DNA of 64,000 bases from Ilex aquifolium (taxonomy: Eukaryota; Streptophyta; Magnoliopsida; Aquifoliales; Aquifoliaceae), in contig OX637394.1 of NCBI GenBank assembly GCA_951799425.1, positions 17,169,001 to 17,233,000 on the forward strand. Direction: 5' to 3'. Positions 1 through 10,500 of the stretch are shown in pieces. Position 1 is the stretch's first letter. Every line of letters begins with the position of its first letter. Both the position numbers and the translations under genes were made by a program. The notes under the pieces were generated by a model that was not told the origin of the DNA, ran no database searches, and worked only from the letters and a program-made list of their open reading frames with translations.

Positions 1-764
1 AACGGTTAGTCCAGACACATACGTCGTAGACACAATACCGTTAGAAAATTGATCTCTAATGGTATTATATCCATTGACTATGTGAAGTCAATGGATAATA
101 TTGCGGATTCGCTTACAAAAGGTTAGACTAGAGAGTAAGTTGAAAGTTCATCGAGGGGAATGGACTTAAAGCCTATTACTTAACCAAGAGTCACCATAAT
201 GGCAACCCAACTTAACTGACTGGAGATCCCAAGATCTAAGTTCAAAGGGATAACCGAGTTATGTGTAACTCAGTAAGCACTGAGGAGATTTTCTAAACTC
301 ATTCCCATTCCTATAATGAGACAGTGCACATCTACCGCGAGAACTAGGGTAAGTAATGCTTTTAATGATATTCTATGACTTGAAAATTTCCAAGTGGGGC
401 ATGACATGATACTCTTAATCAGAAATCACCTATGTGGGTGAAAAAGATGTCGTTTCTATAAGAATCGTAAGCTGATTACTCTAAAATTACTCATGAAATC
501 AAGTGGTGTTCAAGGCTAAAATGAACACAAACGTGAGAATCAACTGTGTCCAAAGGATACTGTGTAAATTCTATTGTCTTAATTTACACAAACGGATGAC
601 AGTTCAAAGACATCATGTCCACTGGATAGCCAAGTAAATTTGATAGTTTGTCACTACGAAAAGTTCAAGGCCACGGGCTACTTATCCAGATGCAGTAACC
701 TTTCACTTGTACTTGAATCAGTGTCTGCATTATCATACATCGAATTTTCATTCATGTGGGGGAT
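1..764 (+). mobile_element. 3' end of a Copia element (fossil)
   Basis: The first ~130 bases translate to the C-terminal end of a Copia RNase H domain, with a recognisable YVKS-DNIAD-LTKG pattern. About 600 bases of non-coding sequence follow, ending in a purine-rich tract (GTGGGGGAT, about 756-764) directly before an LTR start. The element enters from outside the window, so its 5' part is not seen. It is broken. The family assignment rests on the RNase H end and its usual position just upstream of the polypurine tract. Confidence 0.75.
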
Positions 765-1858
765 TGTTGAAAAAAATAGTTTTAAACAAGATAATTTGAG
801 CAATTTGAGACTTAAATAAAAGTGAGACCCACACCTCGAAATTAGTGGGACCAAGGTTAAATGCGTACTCATCCGTGAGGAGATTAACGTGGTATATTTA
901 TTTATCCAAAATCAATAAAATTTAAATGAGTAATTATGTCTTAAAGTGACCTATTTGAAGTAATGAAATAAACTAAGATTGGTGTAGTAAAATAAGGCTT
1001 GTCCCGCATTGGAAGAATACCAACTCTTTGGTGAGTTAATATACTCCTAGCTGGCTTCATGAGTTGGACCCCAAGGGGTACCACACTTTTTTTAGCAGAG
1101 TGAGCGTCTACACTACCTTGGTTATCACACACGCGCACCGCCCGCCATGCTACTACCCCGACCCAACCGGGCTGGGCTCGGGCTTGGGCAAAAAAAGTAC
1201 AATCTTTTTGGACAAAATTTATTTAAAACTATGCGAGTCATTGGTTAAATCAATCGGATCCAAACGTAGATCGAAATTAAAATATCAACTGAAATTTAAA
1301 TCCAATCGGATTTTTAAATTTATATCTGTTACTTTTTGAATTTGGCGCCAAAGTGAGTCTGGTTCATTCCAGAAGTTGTGTTCAGATTAAAGAGGTGTCT
1401 TTCCCTATTCAGATTAACGAATGTGTTTCTTCAATCTGAACAATGGCAACCCATGCCTCTTTAGGCAATCTGAACAGCTATCAATGGTCTATAAATAGAC
1501 TACCCCAATGCCATTTCAATCCATCACATTTTGGATTCCAGTTTCAGAATTTCTTCTCTCTCTCTCTGCATATTGTGGCATTATTCTTTTGGTTCGGTTC
1601 AAGTATAAACACAAGTTATGTTTGTTGAAATCTTGAAAATTGAAGTGTTGCTTCTTCAAGAAGGTAAAATTCGTTCTATCTTGGGAGACAGTTGCTCATC
1701 GACCTTGAGCACCGAGAGGGAGCAAATCTATCTTAAGGAGATTGTGTTTCACAAGGTTCGGATTGAAGTTCTGGTTTATTTATTTATTTATTTATTGTTC
1801 GTGCTGATCTGCGTCCCTGTGAGTGCACTGGTTTTGATTTCTACATATTCTGTTTAGA
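765..1858 (+). repeat. Copia 3' LTR (approximate end)
   Basis: It begins TGTTGA directly after the polypurine tract. It shares with the sequence at 2589 several blocks in the same order: a CCGTGAGGAGA-AACGT-TATATTTA block near the start, the GACCCCAAGGGGTACCACA block at about 1068, and a C-rich block with CACACGCGC. A dinucleotide CT run and a TTTA repeat lie near the 3' part. The 3' boundary is my estimate from loss of similarity, since no clear CA end or target duplication was found. Confidence 0.6.
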
Positions 1859-2588
1859 GTAGCGCATAAGTTAGACTTTATACAATTTAATATAATCTAG
1901 TTATATACATATATTCAATAACACACTTCACGTACATATCACGTGTATGATCTTAAATATTCCTAGAGTTTGACTCATATAATGTACACGTAAAATGTTT
2001 CGTTAAAATTAACGATAAATTTAAACAAAATTAAGACATTTAGTAGTTAAGGGTTTATATTGACACAAAATTTAATTTAAGGGGTAAATTAACGACATAG
2101 TTTTGGGGTCATCTATAGTTTACTCCTTTTTCTTTTTACTTTTTCTGTTGGTTCTTTTTAATATGTACCCTCATTTACACCTATATATCAATTTTTTAAA
2201 CACTACTAAACTAACTAACATATATTGTTGTCAAATTCTGTTTATCATAGTAGTATGGATGATTGAACTAATAGGTCTCATTAAAATTTTTTTAATCGAA
2301 CCACTAATTGAGTCTTCCACTTTATTTTAATAATTAAATTTTTGATAGAACACAAAAGGAAAATAAAATGCAAATTGCCCAACTTATTACACTTTTTTTT
2401 CCTTTTTTGTTTCTTCAATATTTGCACTCAATGTATCATTTTCCATTTAACTAGATTGCTAGTTTTTTAGCTTTAAATCAGATTAATGTTTCATTACCTT
2501 TAGGTAGCATAAGGTGTTTCATACACATCCATTTTTCCAAAGGTAGCACATTCCATCTACATACACTTATAGCAGCACCAGTATCAAT
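1859..2588. other. AT-rich stretch, no gene seen
   Basis: Low-complexity AT-rich DNA between the two related LTRs. The open frames here are short and have no recognisable domain. It could be flanking host DNA or decayed element sequence. Confidence 0.5.
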
Positions 2589-3480
2589 TGTTGGACTAAA
2601 AACAGATTTTAGTAATTAAAATTTAATTTTTGTTTGACTTTGAGCCTAAATTAAAGTGGGACCGGCTCGTTGTTTCGAGTAAACTTTTGTGGGTTCGTAT
2701 TCTATTCCGTGAGGAGAATAACGTAGTATATTTACTTGCTCAAATCGAGTAAAAAATGAATGAGAAAACAGGTTCTAAAGTGACTCTTTTGAAATGAGAA
2801 AATAGAGGTTGTGCAATGTATGTTTTGACACCAATTCCACATTGATTGAGGAAGAAGTTCTACATGAGCATATATAGGTCAAGTTTGCTCTGAGATTGGG
2901 CCCCAAGGGGTACCACAATTTTATGAGCGGAGCGAGCGCCTACATGCCTTCAGTTCAACCGCACACACGCGCGTGCCTCGCCCCGACCCGGCCAAGCCTT
3001 GCCCGGGCTCGGGTGTGGGTTAGACCAAGCTCTATCTTTTTGGAGAAAATGCGTTTAACGAATTGGGCGTGAATTTCTTAACCAGAATTTAATTTCAGTA
3101 CCCGTTGGCTTAAAATTCGCACTTGTTCGGATTAGTGTTTCTTCCAATTCTAAATTTCAGTTGTGTTGCATCCGTTTCATATGGTGACTGTCCGGATCAG
3201 TCACAATTTTATCTATAAATAACCTAGTCACATAATAATTTTGCATCCAACAAATTCGTAGTCATTTAAGACAATCTCATATATCATTAGCAGTCTGTAT
3301 TTGGAGAGTACACAACATAATTTCTGATTCGATGGACGAGTAGATTGGAGTGTTACTTCTATTTGCGTGAAGATCATTGTATCATAGGAGGCAGACGCTT
3401 TGATTTTCATAAGCACCGTGTGTGGGGCCGAAATTTGTCTCAAAGACATAGTGTCAAACACTAACTTTAATCTACTTAAA
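2589..3480 (+). repeat. Diverged LTR copy related to the one at 765
   Basis: Starts TGTTGGAC and repeats, in the same order, the blocks seen in the LTR at 765: the GTGGGACC block, the CCGTGAGGAGAATAACGTAG block, the AAAGTGAC block, and GGCCCCAAGGGGTACCACA followed by GC-rich sequence with CACACACGCGCG. No element interior is recognisable on either side, so it may be a solo LTR or the far end of a collapsed element. The 3' boundary is uncertain; no target duplication was found. Confidence 0.55.
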
Positions 3481-3838
3481 GTTCAATAACAGTTTCTGTT
3501 CTGCAAACGGGTCAATTTTTATATTGTTTAAATATATATTTATTGTGTTACTGTTTTGTTCGTATCTGTTACAGTTTCATACCTATAACTGTTTCGTATA
3601 TACTATTGTAATTGTTTCATTCTTAATTGTTATTGGTTTGTTTTGAACTACATGTTTCAAATCAGAAATTTCAATAAGCAATTTTACTATATTTGGAATA
3701 TCAAAAACAACATCAATTAATACACTCTATATGGCTTATAACCTGCATAATTAAATTCTCCTAATACATAAGCCTATCTTTTCTTTTCCCATTGCTTATA
3801 AATCTGTATAAATTTCGGTACTCCCAGGAACGTCGTAC
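3481..3838. other. AT-rich stretch, no gene seen
   Basis: AT-rich sequence between the LTR-like repeat and the LINE fragment, with CTGTT-rich words. It may be the tail of the preceding LTR. No coding signal. Confidence 0.4.
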
Positions 3839-4883
3839 TTGAAAGGCAAAGAAAAAGAGAAAGAGATTCATTGGAAGAGTTTGGAACAAATGACAAGAGG
3901 AAAGATGGGTGGTGGCATCGGGTTTAGGGATCTAGAATGCTTCAATAATGCAATGCTAGCGAAACAGGCATGGAGGCTAACACAACAACCTTCCTCCTCA
4001 TGGGCACAAATTTTGAAAGCCTACAAGCTAATCCTTCTGGCAAGCAAAAACCAAAGCAGTTGATTCATGGATATGGAAAGGGATTATGGAAGGTATGGAT
4101 CTATTGAAACAAGGGTGTTATTGGCCAATAGGTGATGGAAGTCAGGTTAACGTTTGGAGGTGCTAGTTGGGTTCCTGAATACAAACACATTCCCAAGACA
4201 CTCAATAGCAACATTACAAGAGTACAAGAGTTGATACAGCATAACTCAAGGAGCTAGATTCACCCTTGGTCTCATCTTCTTTCACACTTGAAATACCAAC
4301 CAGTAAGACACTTTAAGGTGGACATACAACAAGAATGATCATTACTCAGTTAAGAGTGGCTACCACACCCAGATCCAAAATGCAACAAATATCCATGAAG
4401 ACCACAGTGGCATCATCCTCCTATCAGGTTCCTAAAGGACTGTGGAAGCTACTATGGAACATTCGAGCAATCCCTAATGTTAAAACGTTTGTTTATTAAA
4501 AGTGGCAAATAGAGCGGTGGCAACAAGCTAGAGCCTCTGGAAAAGGAAATTGGTTAACACCCCTACATGCCTAATTTGTGCAGATATAAGATTTCTAGAA
4601 TTGAGAATTGGCTCACAAATCAACTAAAGTTTTTGAAAAAAAGATAGAAACGGGAGCAAAGGAGAGACAGACCACGATGGCATACCTATGTTGGTTTTTA
4701 TGGAAGGCAAGAAATGATTGGGTGTACCACCATTAGAAAACCATGGCCACAACAGCTTGTAAATTGAGCTATGGAGGCAAATGCTGAATTTCTCAACCAG
4801 AAGGGCAATGAGCCATTGGTTTAGCAGAGATCCCCTTCTCTTTAGATTCGCTAAATGTACTGTTTGTTTTTCTTTTGTATTTG
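3839..4883 (+). mobile_element. L1-type LINE, 5'-truncated 3' part of ORF2
   Basis: The first ~220 bases encode the conserved block after the reverse-transcriptase core of plant L1 LINEs (IHWKS...GGIGFRDLECFNNAMLAKQAWR). Downstream, in shifted frames, come SWIWKGIMEG, YWPIGDGSQVNVWR and GLWKLLWNIRAIPNVKTF, which fit the zinc-binding RT-associated region (zf-RVT). The frame is broken several times by shifts and stops, so this is a dead copy. The 5' part (endonuclease and RT core) is absent, as is usual for truncated LINE insertions. Its 3' tail continues beyond the nested Copia element at 7077. Confidence 0.85.
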
Positions 4884-4888
4884 GTGAC

Positions 4889-5090
4889 TGTTGGAGTTAT
4901 TTCCTAGTTTAGAGTTATTTCCTAGTTTGTTAGGGTTTTCCTTATTTTACCTAGTTTGGAGTTATTTCCTAGTTTGGAGTTATTTCCTAATTTGTTAGGG
5001 TTTTCCTTATTTTACCCTTTATTTTTTACTATATATACGGGGGCTCTACAATTGGTTTGTATCCCTTTCTTTCTTCTAAATATTTCAAGT
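4889..5090 (+). repeat. 5' LTR of the nested Copia element
   Basis: About 202 bp, starting TGTTGGAG and ending ATTTCAAGT. It contains repeated GAGTTATTTCCTAGTTT words and a TATA-like ACTATATATACGG. The 3' LTR has one fewer internal unit, which explains the length difference. Confidence 0.88.
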
Positions 5091-5102
5091 TGGTATCAGA
5101 GC
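5091..5102 (+). promoter_or_regulatory. Copia primer-binding site
   Basis: TGGTATCAGAGC, complementary to the 3' end of initiator methionine tRNA, sits directly after the 5' LTR. This is the standard site for priming reverse transcription in plant Copia elements. Confidence 0.88.
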
Positions 5103-5200
5103 ATGGTTTCGATCCAAAATATATTGTAGCACCACAGTAATTTAGTTGGAGAAAGAATATATTTTTGGATTAGGGTTGCTGATTTTTTGAGGTTCTAAGG

Positions 5201-5280
5201 GCTGTGAACAGTGCCGAAGTACTGTTCACGCACTGTGAACAGTGCCGAAGTACTGTTCACGCGCTGTGAACAGTGCCGAA
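5201..5280 (+). repeat. Tandem hairpin units in the Copia leader
   Basis: About two and a half copies of a ~31-bp unit. Each unit holds the inverted repeat GTGAACAGT / ACTGTTCAC around GCCGAAGT. In RNA each would fold into a 9-bp stem. It lies in the untranslated leader between the primer site and Gag. Confidence 0.85.
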
Positions 5281-5960
5281 TTTGACTGTTATGGGTATTT
5301 GATTTGCAAAGTTGTTGAGTTGATTTGTGACGAACTTTGGATTGTTTGGCGTTGGCTGTCTCCTCTCTTCTGCTAGTGTTTCTCGTTGTTTGGTCTTCCT
5401 CGCTGAACTAGTCGTTGCAAGGTAAGAAATCCTAATTACTAGGGTTTGTTGATTTTGGCTACTGCTGGTTGAGGCTATTGGTTTGGCTTTTCTTCTTCTC
5501 TTTGTCTAATTTGGGCTTTTCTCTGTTGGGCTATTAGTTTCTCTTTGTTGGACAACCCCAATCCTTTGGGTTTGTTGATTTTGTCTACTTTTGGTTTGGC
5601 TATTCTTTTGTTAATTTGGGCCGTTGTTGGTTTTGTGCATTGAGGATTCGTCACGTTGCTGGTTTGTTTAATCTGTTTGTTGAGTCGGTGATGCTGTGTT
5701 GCTGGACTGGTCTGATTGTAAGGCAATCGGTGATGGGTCATTGCCCAGCCCACTCATCAGCCCGCTGTCGGGTCGCGTTTTTTGTTAAGTGGGCTTCATT
5801 CTTCGCACTCTTCGTTGATCTGCTCTTGATGCAGTAGATCACTTTTATATTTTCTGAATTTCTGGGCACCGTAACTTGATTATTTGGGCACCGTGACTGG
5901 ATTTCTTCGTTGATCTGCTCTTGATGCAGTAGATCATTTATTTATATTTCTTGGATTTCT

Positions 5961-6204
5961 GGGCACCGTGACCTGATTATTTGGGAGCTTTCTGGATCTT
6001 CTTTATTTGTCGTTATTGGTCGACTGGAGGTATATTGTTCTCCCTTATTTTATCTCTCTATTTATTTTAGAGTTATTTTTCTGGGCACCGTGATCTAATT
6101 ATTTGGGAGCTTTCTGGACCTTCTTTATTTGTCGCTATTGGTCGACTGGAGGTATATTGTTCTCCCTTATTTTATCTCTCTATTTATTTTAGAGTTATTT
6201 TTCT
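5961..6204 (+). repeat. 122-bp tandem duplication in the Copia interior
   Basis: The block running from GGGCACCGTGA through the TTATTTTAGAGTTATTTTTCT tail occurs twice with a period of about 122 bp and few differences. A shorter related repeat (GATCTGCTCTTGATGCAGTA) occurs at about 5817 and 5911. Confidence 0.8.
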
Positions 6205-6887
6205 GTCACGGGTGCCCTAGTATTATTGTTGTTATGACCACTACTGAGGGATTTGAGACCCCTACTGTTGACACCTCTACCGTTGAGACCTCTATTGGTA
6301 CTTCCACCTTTATGTTTGACCAGCGCCGTTAGGGCGCCCCAGACCAGTGCAGATAGGGGGATTCTCGTCAGTGTGATTATTGTGGCCGACCAGGACATCT
6401 CAAGGCTACTTGTTGGAAGCTTCATCCGGAGCTTAAGCCGTCTCCTCGCGGCCGTACTGCTGCTACTGCTGTTATTGCTGAGATACCACCACCTACTACC
6501 GCTGTTCCTGTTGCTGCTCCTACTGTTCCTCCTTGGCAGAGTGATATGGATGCTATCACATCCCGATTGGATATACTTATGTCCACTCTGACTTCTCAGG
6601 GTCCGACTTCTGCTACTGCCACCATTACAGGACCTGAGTACCAGGAGGATTATTATCAGGAGACATGAGAGAGATGAATTTGTCTTTATCTGTTCCTAGC
6701 TTGCATGCTAGTATTTTACCTAGTTTCTTCGAGAGAAGGTTAGCAGTGGTATTGTCACTCCATCGTTTGTGGGGATCAGTGATCAGGTTGCAGATGTTTT
6801 TACCAAACCTGTCACTCTATCCATTCTTCGGGACTCCGTTGTCAAGCTTGGCTTAATTGACATTTTTGCGCCTAGCTTGAGAGGGAG

Positions 6888-7071
6888 TGTTGGAGTTATT
6901 TCTTAGTTTGGAGTTGTTTCCTAATTTGTTAGGGTTTTCCTTATTTTACCTAGTTTGGAGTTATTTCCTAGTTTGTTAGGATTTTCCTTATTTTACCCTT
7001 TATTTTTGACTATATATACGGGGGCTCTACAATTGGTTTGTATCCTTTTGTTTCTTCTAAATATTTCAAGT
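6888..7071 (+). repeat. 3' LTR of the nested Copia element
   Basis: About 184 bp. It matches the 5' LTR closely apart from one fewer GAGTTATTTCCTAGTTT unit, and is preceded by the purine-rich GAGAGGGAG. It is followed by the GTGAC target duplication. Confidence 0.88.
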
Positions 7072-7076
7072 GTGAC

Positions 7077-7148
7077 AACTGTTTTATAAGTCTCAAGTAC
7101 TATACTACTTTTTTCATGACCACCAAAAATAAAAAAAATAAAAAAAAT
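7077..7148 (+). mobile_element. 3' tail of the interrupted LINE
   Basis: After the GTGAC duplication the LINE 3' untranslated region resumes and ends in an A-rich run (AAAAATAAAAAAAATAAAAAAAAT), as expected for a LINE tail. Removing the Copia element and one GTGAC would join it to the sequence ending at 4888. Confidence 0.65.
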
Positions 7149-7541
7149 CGAGGAACTACTTCTATTTCAGCTTTTCTTCATAATTATCCTCTGGTGCCAC
7201 AAAAACTAAAAATTTCAATACTTGGAAATTGAGTTCATTGGAAGCAGTTCTACACAAACTTAATCAAATACGATTCAATACAATTGCATCACAAAGTATT
7301 TCCAGAAGTAAAAGAGAAACAGAACTATTTGCTGGAGCTTACCTTGCTTGTCATAGATTCGTTTGGTTGGTTGATAATATATTCCACAGTTTTTACAGAC
7401 AAGCACTACAATCTTTGACACAGCCTACAATCTTTGACACAGCCTATAATCTTTGACACAAGCTATGACTAAAACAGCAAGAAATCATGTTTAATCTTAA
7501 TTCTACATCAGGAAGAGACTGTTTTTGTATGAGGAAACAAC
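7149..7541 (-). other. 3' flank of the kinase gene, with a small tandem repeat
   Basis: Probably the 3' untranslated region of the kinase gene read on the minus strand. It contains about three copies of a 19-22-bp unit (ACAATCTTTGACACAGCCT) at 7408-7462. No other gene is visible. Confidence 0.45.
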
Positions 7542-10500
7542 CTATAACTTTGTGGTTGCACTTGCTGTCTTGTGAGGGTAATTCATGTTCCTGATCCCAC
7601 AATCTTCCAACTTAGCATGGGGTGGGGTCCTCGGAACATCCAACTTAGCGTGGGGTGGAGTCCTCGGAACATCCTTTGATGTGGGTAGTTGTTCCAATGT
7701 GGTTAGAACCTCCATCATGGGAGGCCTATATTTGGGATCCGTGGAGAGGCACCGCAATGCAAGGGCACCTACAGCTTGAGCCCCCTTCTTGGAGTACTGA
7801 CCCCCCAACCTCGTGTCCATGATTCTCATAACTCGCCTGTTGTCACCTATGAATGGCTTTGCCCAGTCCACTAAGGTTTCTTCAGCAGACCCAGCTTTCT
7901 CGTCATCCATTGCTCGTCTTCCTGATAGCAACTCTAGCAATACGACTCCTAAACTGTACACATCGCTCTTTGGAGTCAAGTGGCCTGCATGAGGAGAAAA
8001 TCACAAGTTGGACAAAATTATAGATACCGCTTATATTGATGTTCGCAAATATCAGAGCCTTACAAGCTTATCTACTCAAGCTATTTGCAACCCTAACACC
8101 TTAATGAACTCATTCTACATATGAGGTTGTGACATGAGTCAGTTTCCACATTCCTTGAAGTGTTTTCAAATGGATGTAGTCTACCAAACATCTGACATTT
8201 ATACAGCCTCATATGGTGATATTTACAAAGTCAGCTTCACGTGTCGTGAAGTGCTATTATAGTTGGGAATGATCGCAGGTGAGAAAAGTCTTATACTTCT
8301 GTCAATATGCTGCATCAGTTTCAAATTGATTGTCAATTCCTCGGTAAATAATTTGGGGGAAAGATATGAAAAAAAATTGCTGGAAAGAATAGTCAAGGAC
8401 TGGTTTTACTCCAAGCAAACTCATGAGACCAACTTAGTCATGATGGACCAAAGGGCGACAAGAACTATTTTGAGCAAGTCATGAACAATATCTTTACACC
8501 AGTTTGCAGGGAGAAGAGTGGCAAAATCCATAATTGAGGGAAATACTACACATTTTTCATCAGTATGAGTAATCGTAGGTGATGGTTAGACGTGCACAGG
8601 TTTAATAGGACTTTTAATGCATAATCATCTTCCCATTCAAAGTGAGAACTATGATTAAAATACCAGAGGCCTACTTGTGATGATTCCAGAGTCTGATGTC
8701 TAGTAGGTACCGAAAGCAAAGAAACAAGTGCATGAATATACAAAGCTACAGAGGTGGATGGATCCCAGTAGAGAATTATTCTGGATTTATTATGGTCATG
8801 AGACATGACATAAAGAGGAAGAGCAGTTAAAAAAAGATACCAAGAAAAGAGAAGCAAGAGGCAACAATCTTCAAATCAGAAAATTGTTGGCACCAAGAGG
8901 TTAGCTGTCGAGCTATTATACAAATAAAGATCTTAAATCTGGGTTATACCTAACCCCCTATGCCTCTTTAGACTTCTTGCGTTTCTACTAGCTTTAGATG
9001 GATGATATAACTGACAAGAAATCACGCAACATGCAAAAGCAGCCCCCACCGTAATGTCATATGGGCCTGTCCAACTGATTAGAAGGGCATGTGCAATGAA
9101 CCCTGCTTGGCATCTACAAAAAGACACTTGTGCCTTAATGCCGTGATTGAAATGATAGCGGCTCATGTCTACAAGTGGAGTTTCCAAGGTGCCTCGGGCC
9201 AAAGACGATGTCACTATCATGAAGCATTAGAAGGAATAATGGTGAAATTACAGTGACTACAGCTTTATGAATACTTGTTTCTGCTGCAGAGGACTTGCAT
9301 ATGTGACATCTAAAAGACACATGCAATTGTGACAGCAGGATGGTGAACCTGAATTACCTTTATGGTTTTAAACAAGTACTTCCAGGGAACGCCTTTGTGT
9401 GGATTTGTTTCCTACTGCCAATGTATTACATTTTCAACTTAGACGTTCTGAAATATTCTCTAAGAAGATACAGACTTGTTTCGCTATTCTTTGGCGATAA
9501 ATGATATTAATTGTGGTATATCCTTGGCAATGACATTTCAGAGAGAAAAGGAACAGCACTGAATTAAGCAGCCAATAACCAATAATAGTCATGCCTTTTG
9601 TCAGCCAGTAGACTATGCAGCTACATGGACTAAACTTTAAGTGATAATAAAATTGTGGTGTGTATTCCTTCAATTTTTTCAATTTGTATTATTGATTCTA
9701 CTGCAATCTAAAGTTGACGTATGTAAACCCTATTGGTCAAAAGCCGCTCCTCACCCCCTTCCCCCGCAAAAAAAAAAAAAAAATGAATGAAGCGCGTTAT
9801 TGTGTTTTGAAGTGAAACATATTAATGATCTTGAAAATTAAACTGGAGGCAGCAAAAGAAGATATAGTAGCAAAACAGAAACCTGTTGCCATATATTCAG
9901 GTGCAGCATAACCCTGAGTACCCATGACTCTGGTTGAAACATGAGTGTTATCTCCTGTAGGACCATCTCTTGCTAAGCCAAAATCTGAAAGCTTTGCATT
10001 GAACTCCTACAAAAGCATATCACAGATAGCTCCATGAGATGTGAAAACTGATCATGTGAATTTAAGGGCTGCATTATGATCAATTCACCCATATTTTTAA
10101 ACTTTGCATAGGTCACATACTGAATCAAGTAGAATGTTGGAAGCCTTTAGATCACGGTAGATTATGTTGGCATCTAAATTATGTAAGAAGGATAACCCCC
10201 GAGCAGCGTCGATTGCAATTCGCATTCTTGTAGCCCAAGTTATAGGCTGAACACCTTCTGCAGAAAGAAATGACGGTATAGAGTACTACTGTCAGTTTTC
10301 ATAATTTCTGGAATGTCAGTATTCATTGACAATACACATGGCTTGAATGAACCAAACAATATACAGCAGAATTTTCTTTGCAAAGTGATCACACTAACAT
10401 GGAAAACAAGGTGTGAGGGAACAACAAAAAAAAAACTTCAATTTCACCACAAGTCTTCCAGCTTAGCAGCATTATAACTTGCTGCTTATAAACAAGAAAC

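Larger units (their letters stand above)
4889..7071 (+). mobile_element. Short Copia element nested in the LINE
   Basis: Two LTRs (4889-5090 and 6888-7071) bound an interior of only about 1.8 kb. A primer site TGGTATCAGAGC (initiator-Met tRNA type) follows the first LTR directly. The interior carries a Gag zinc knuckle (CDYCGRPGHLKATCWKLHP, near 6359-6420) and, just before the 3' LTR, the end of the Copia RNase H region (QVADVFTKP). The rest of pol is not present, so it is a broken or non-autonomous form. The flanks carry an exact GTGAC target duplication (4884-4888 and 7072-7076), so both ends are intact. Confidence 0.9.
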
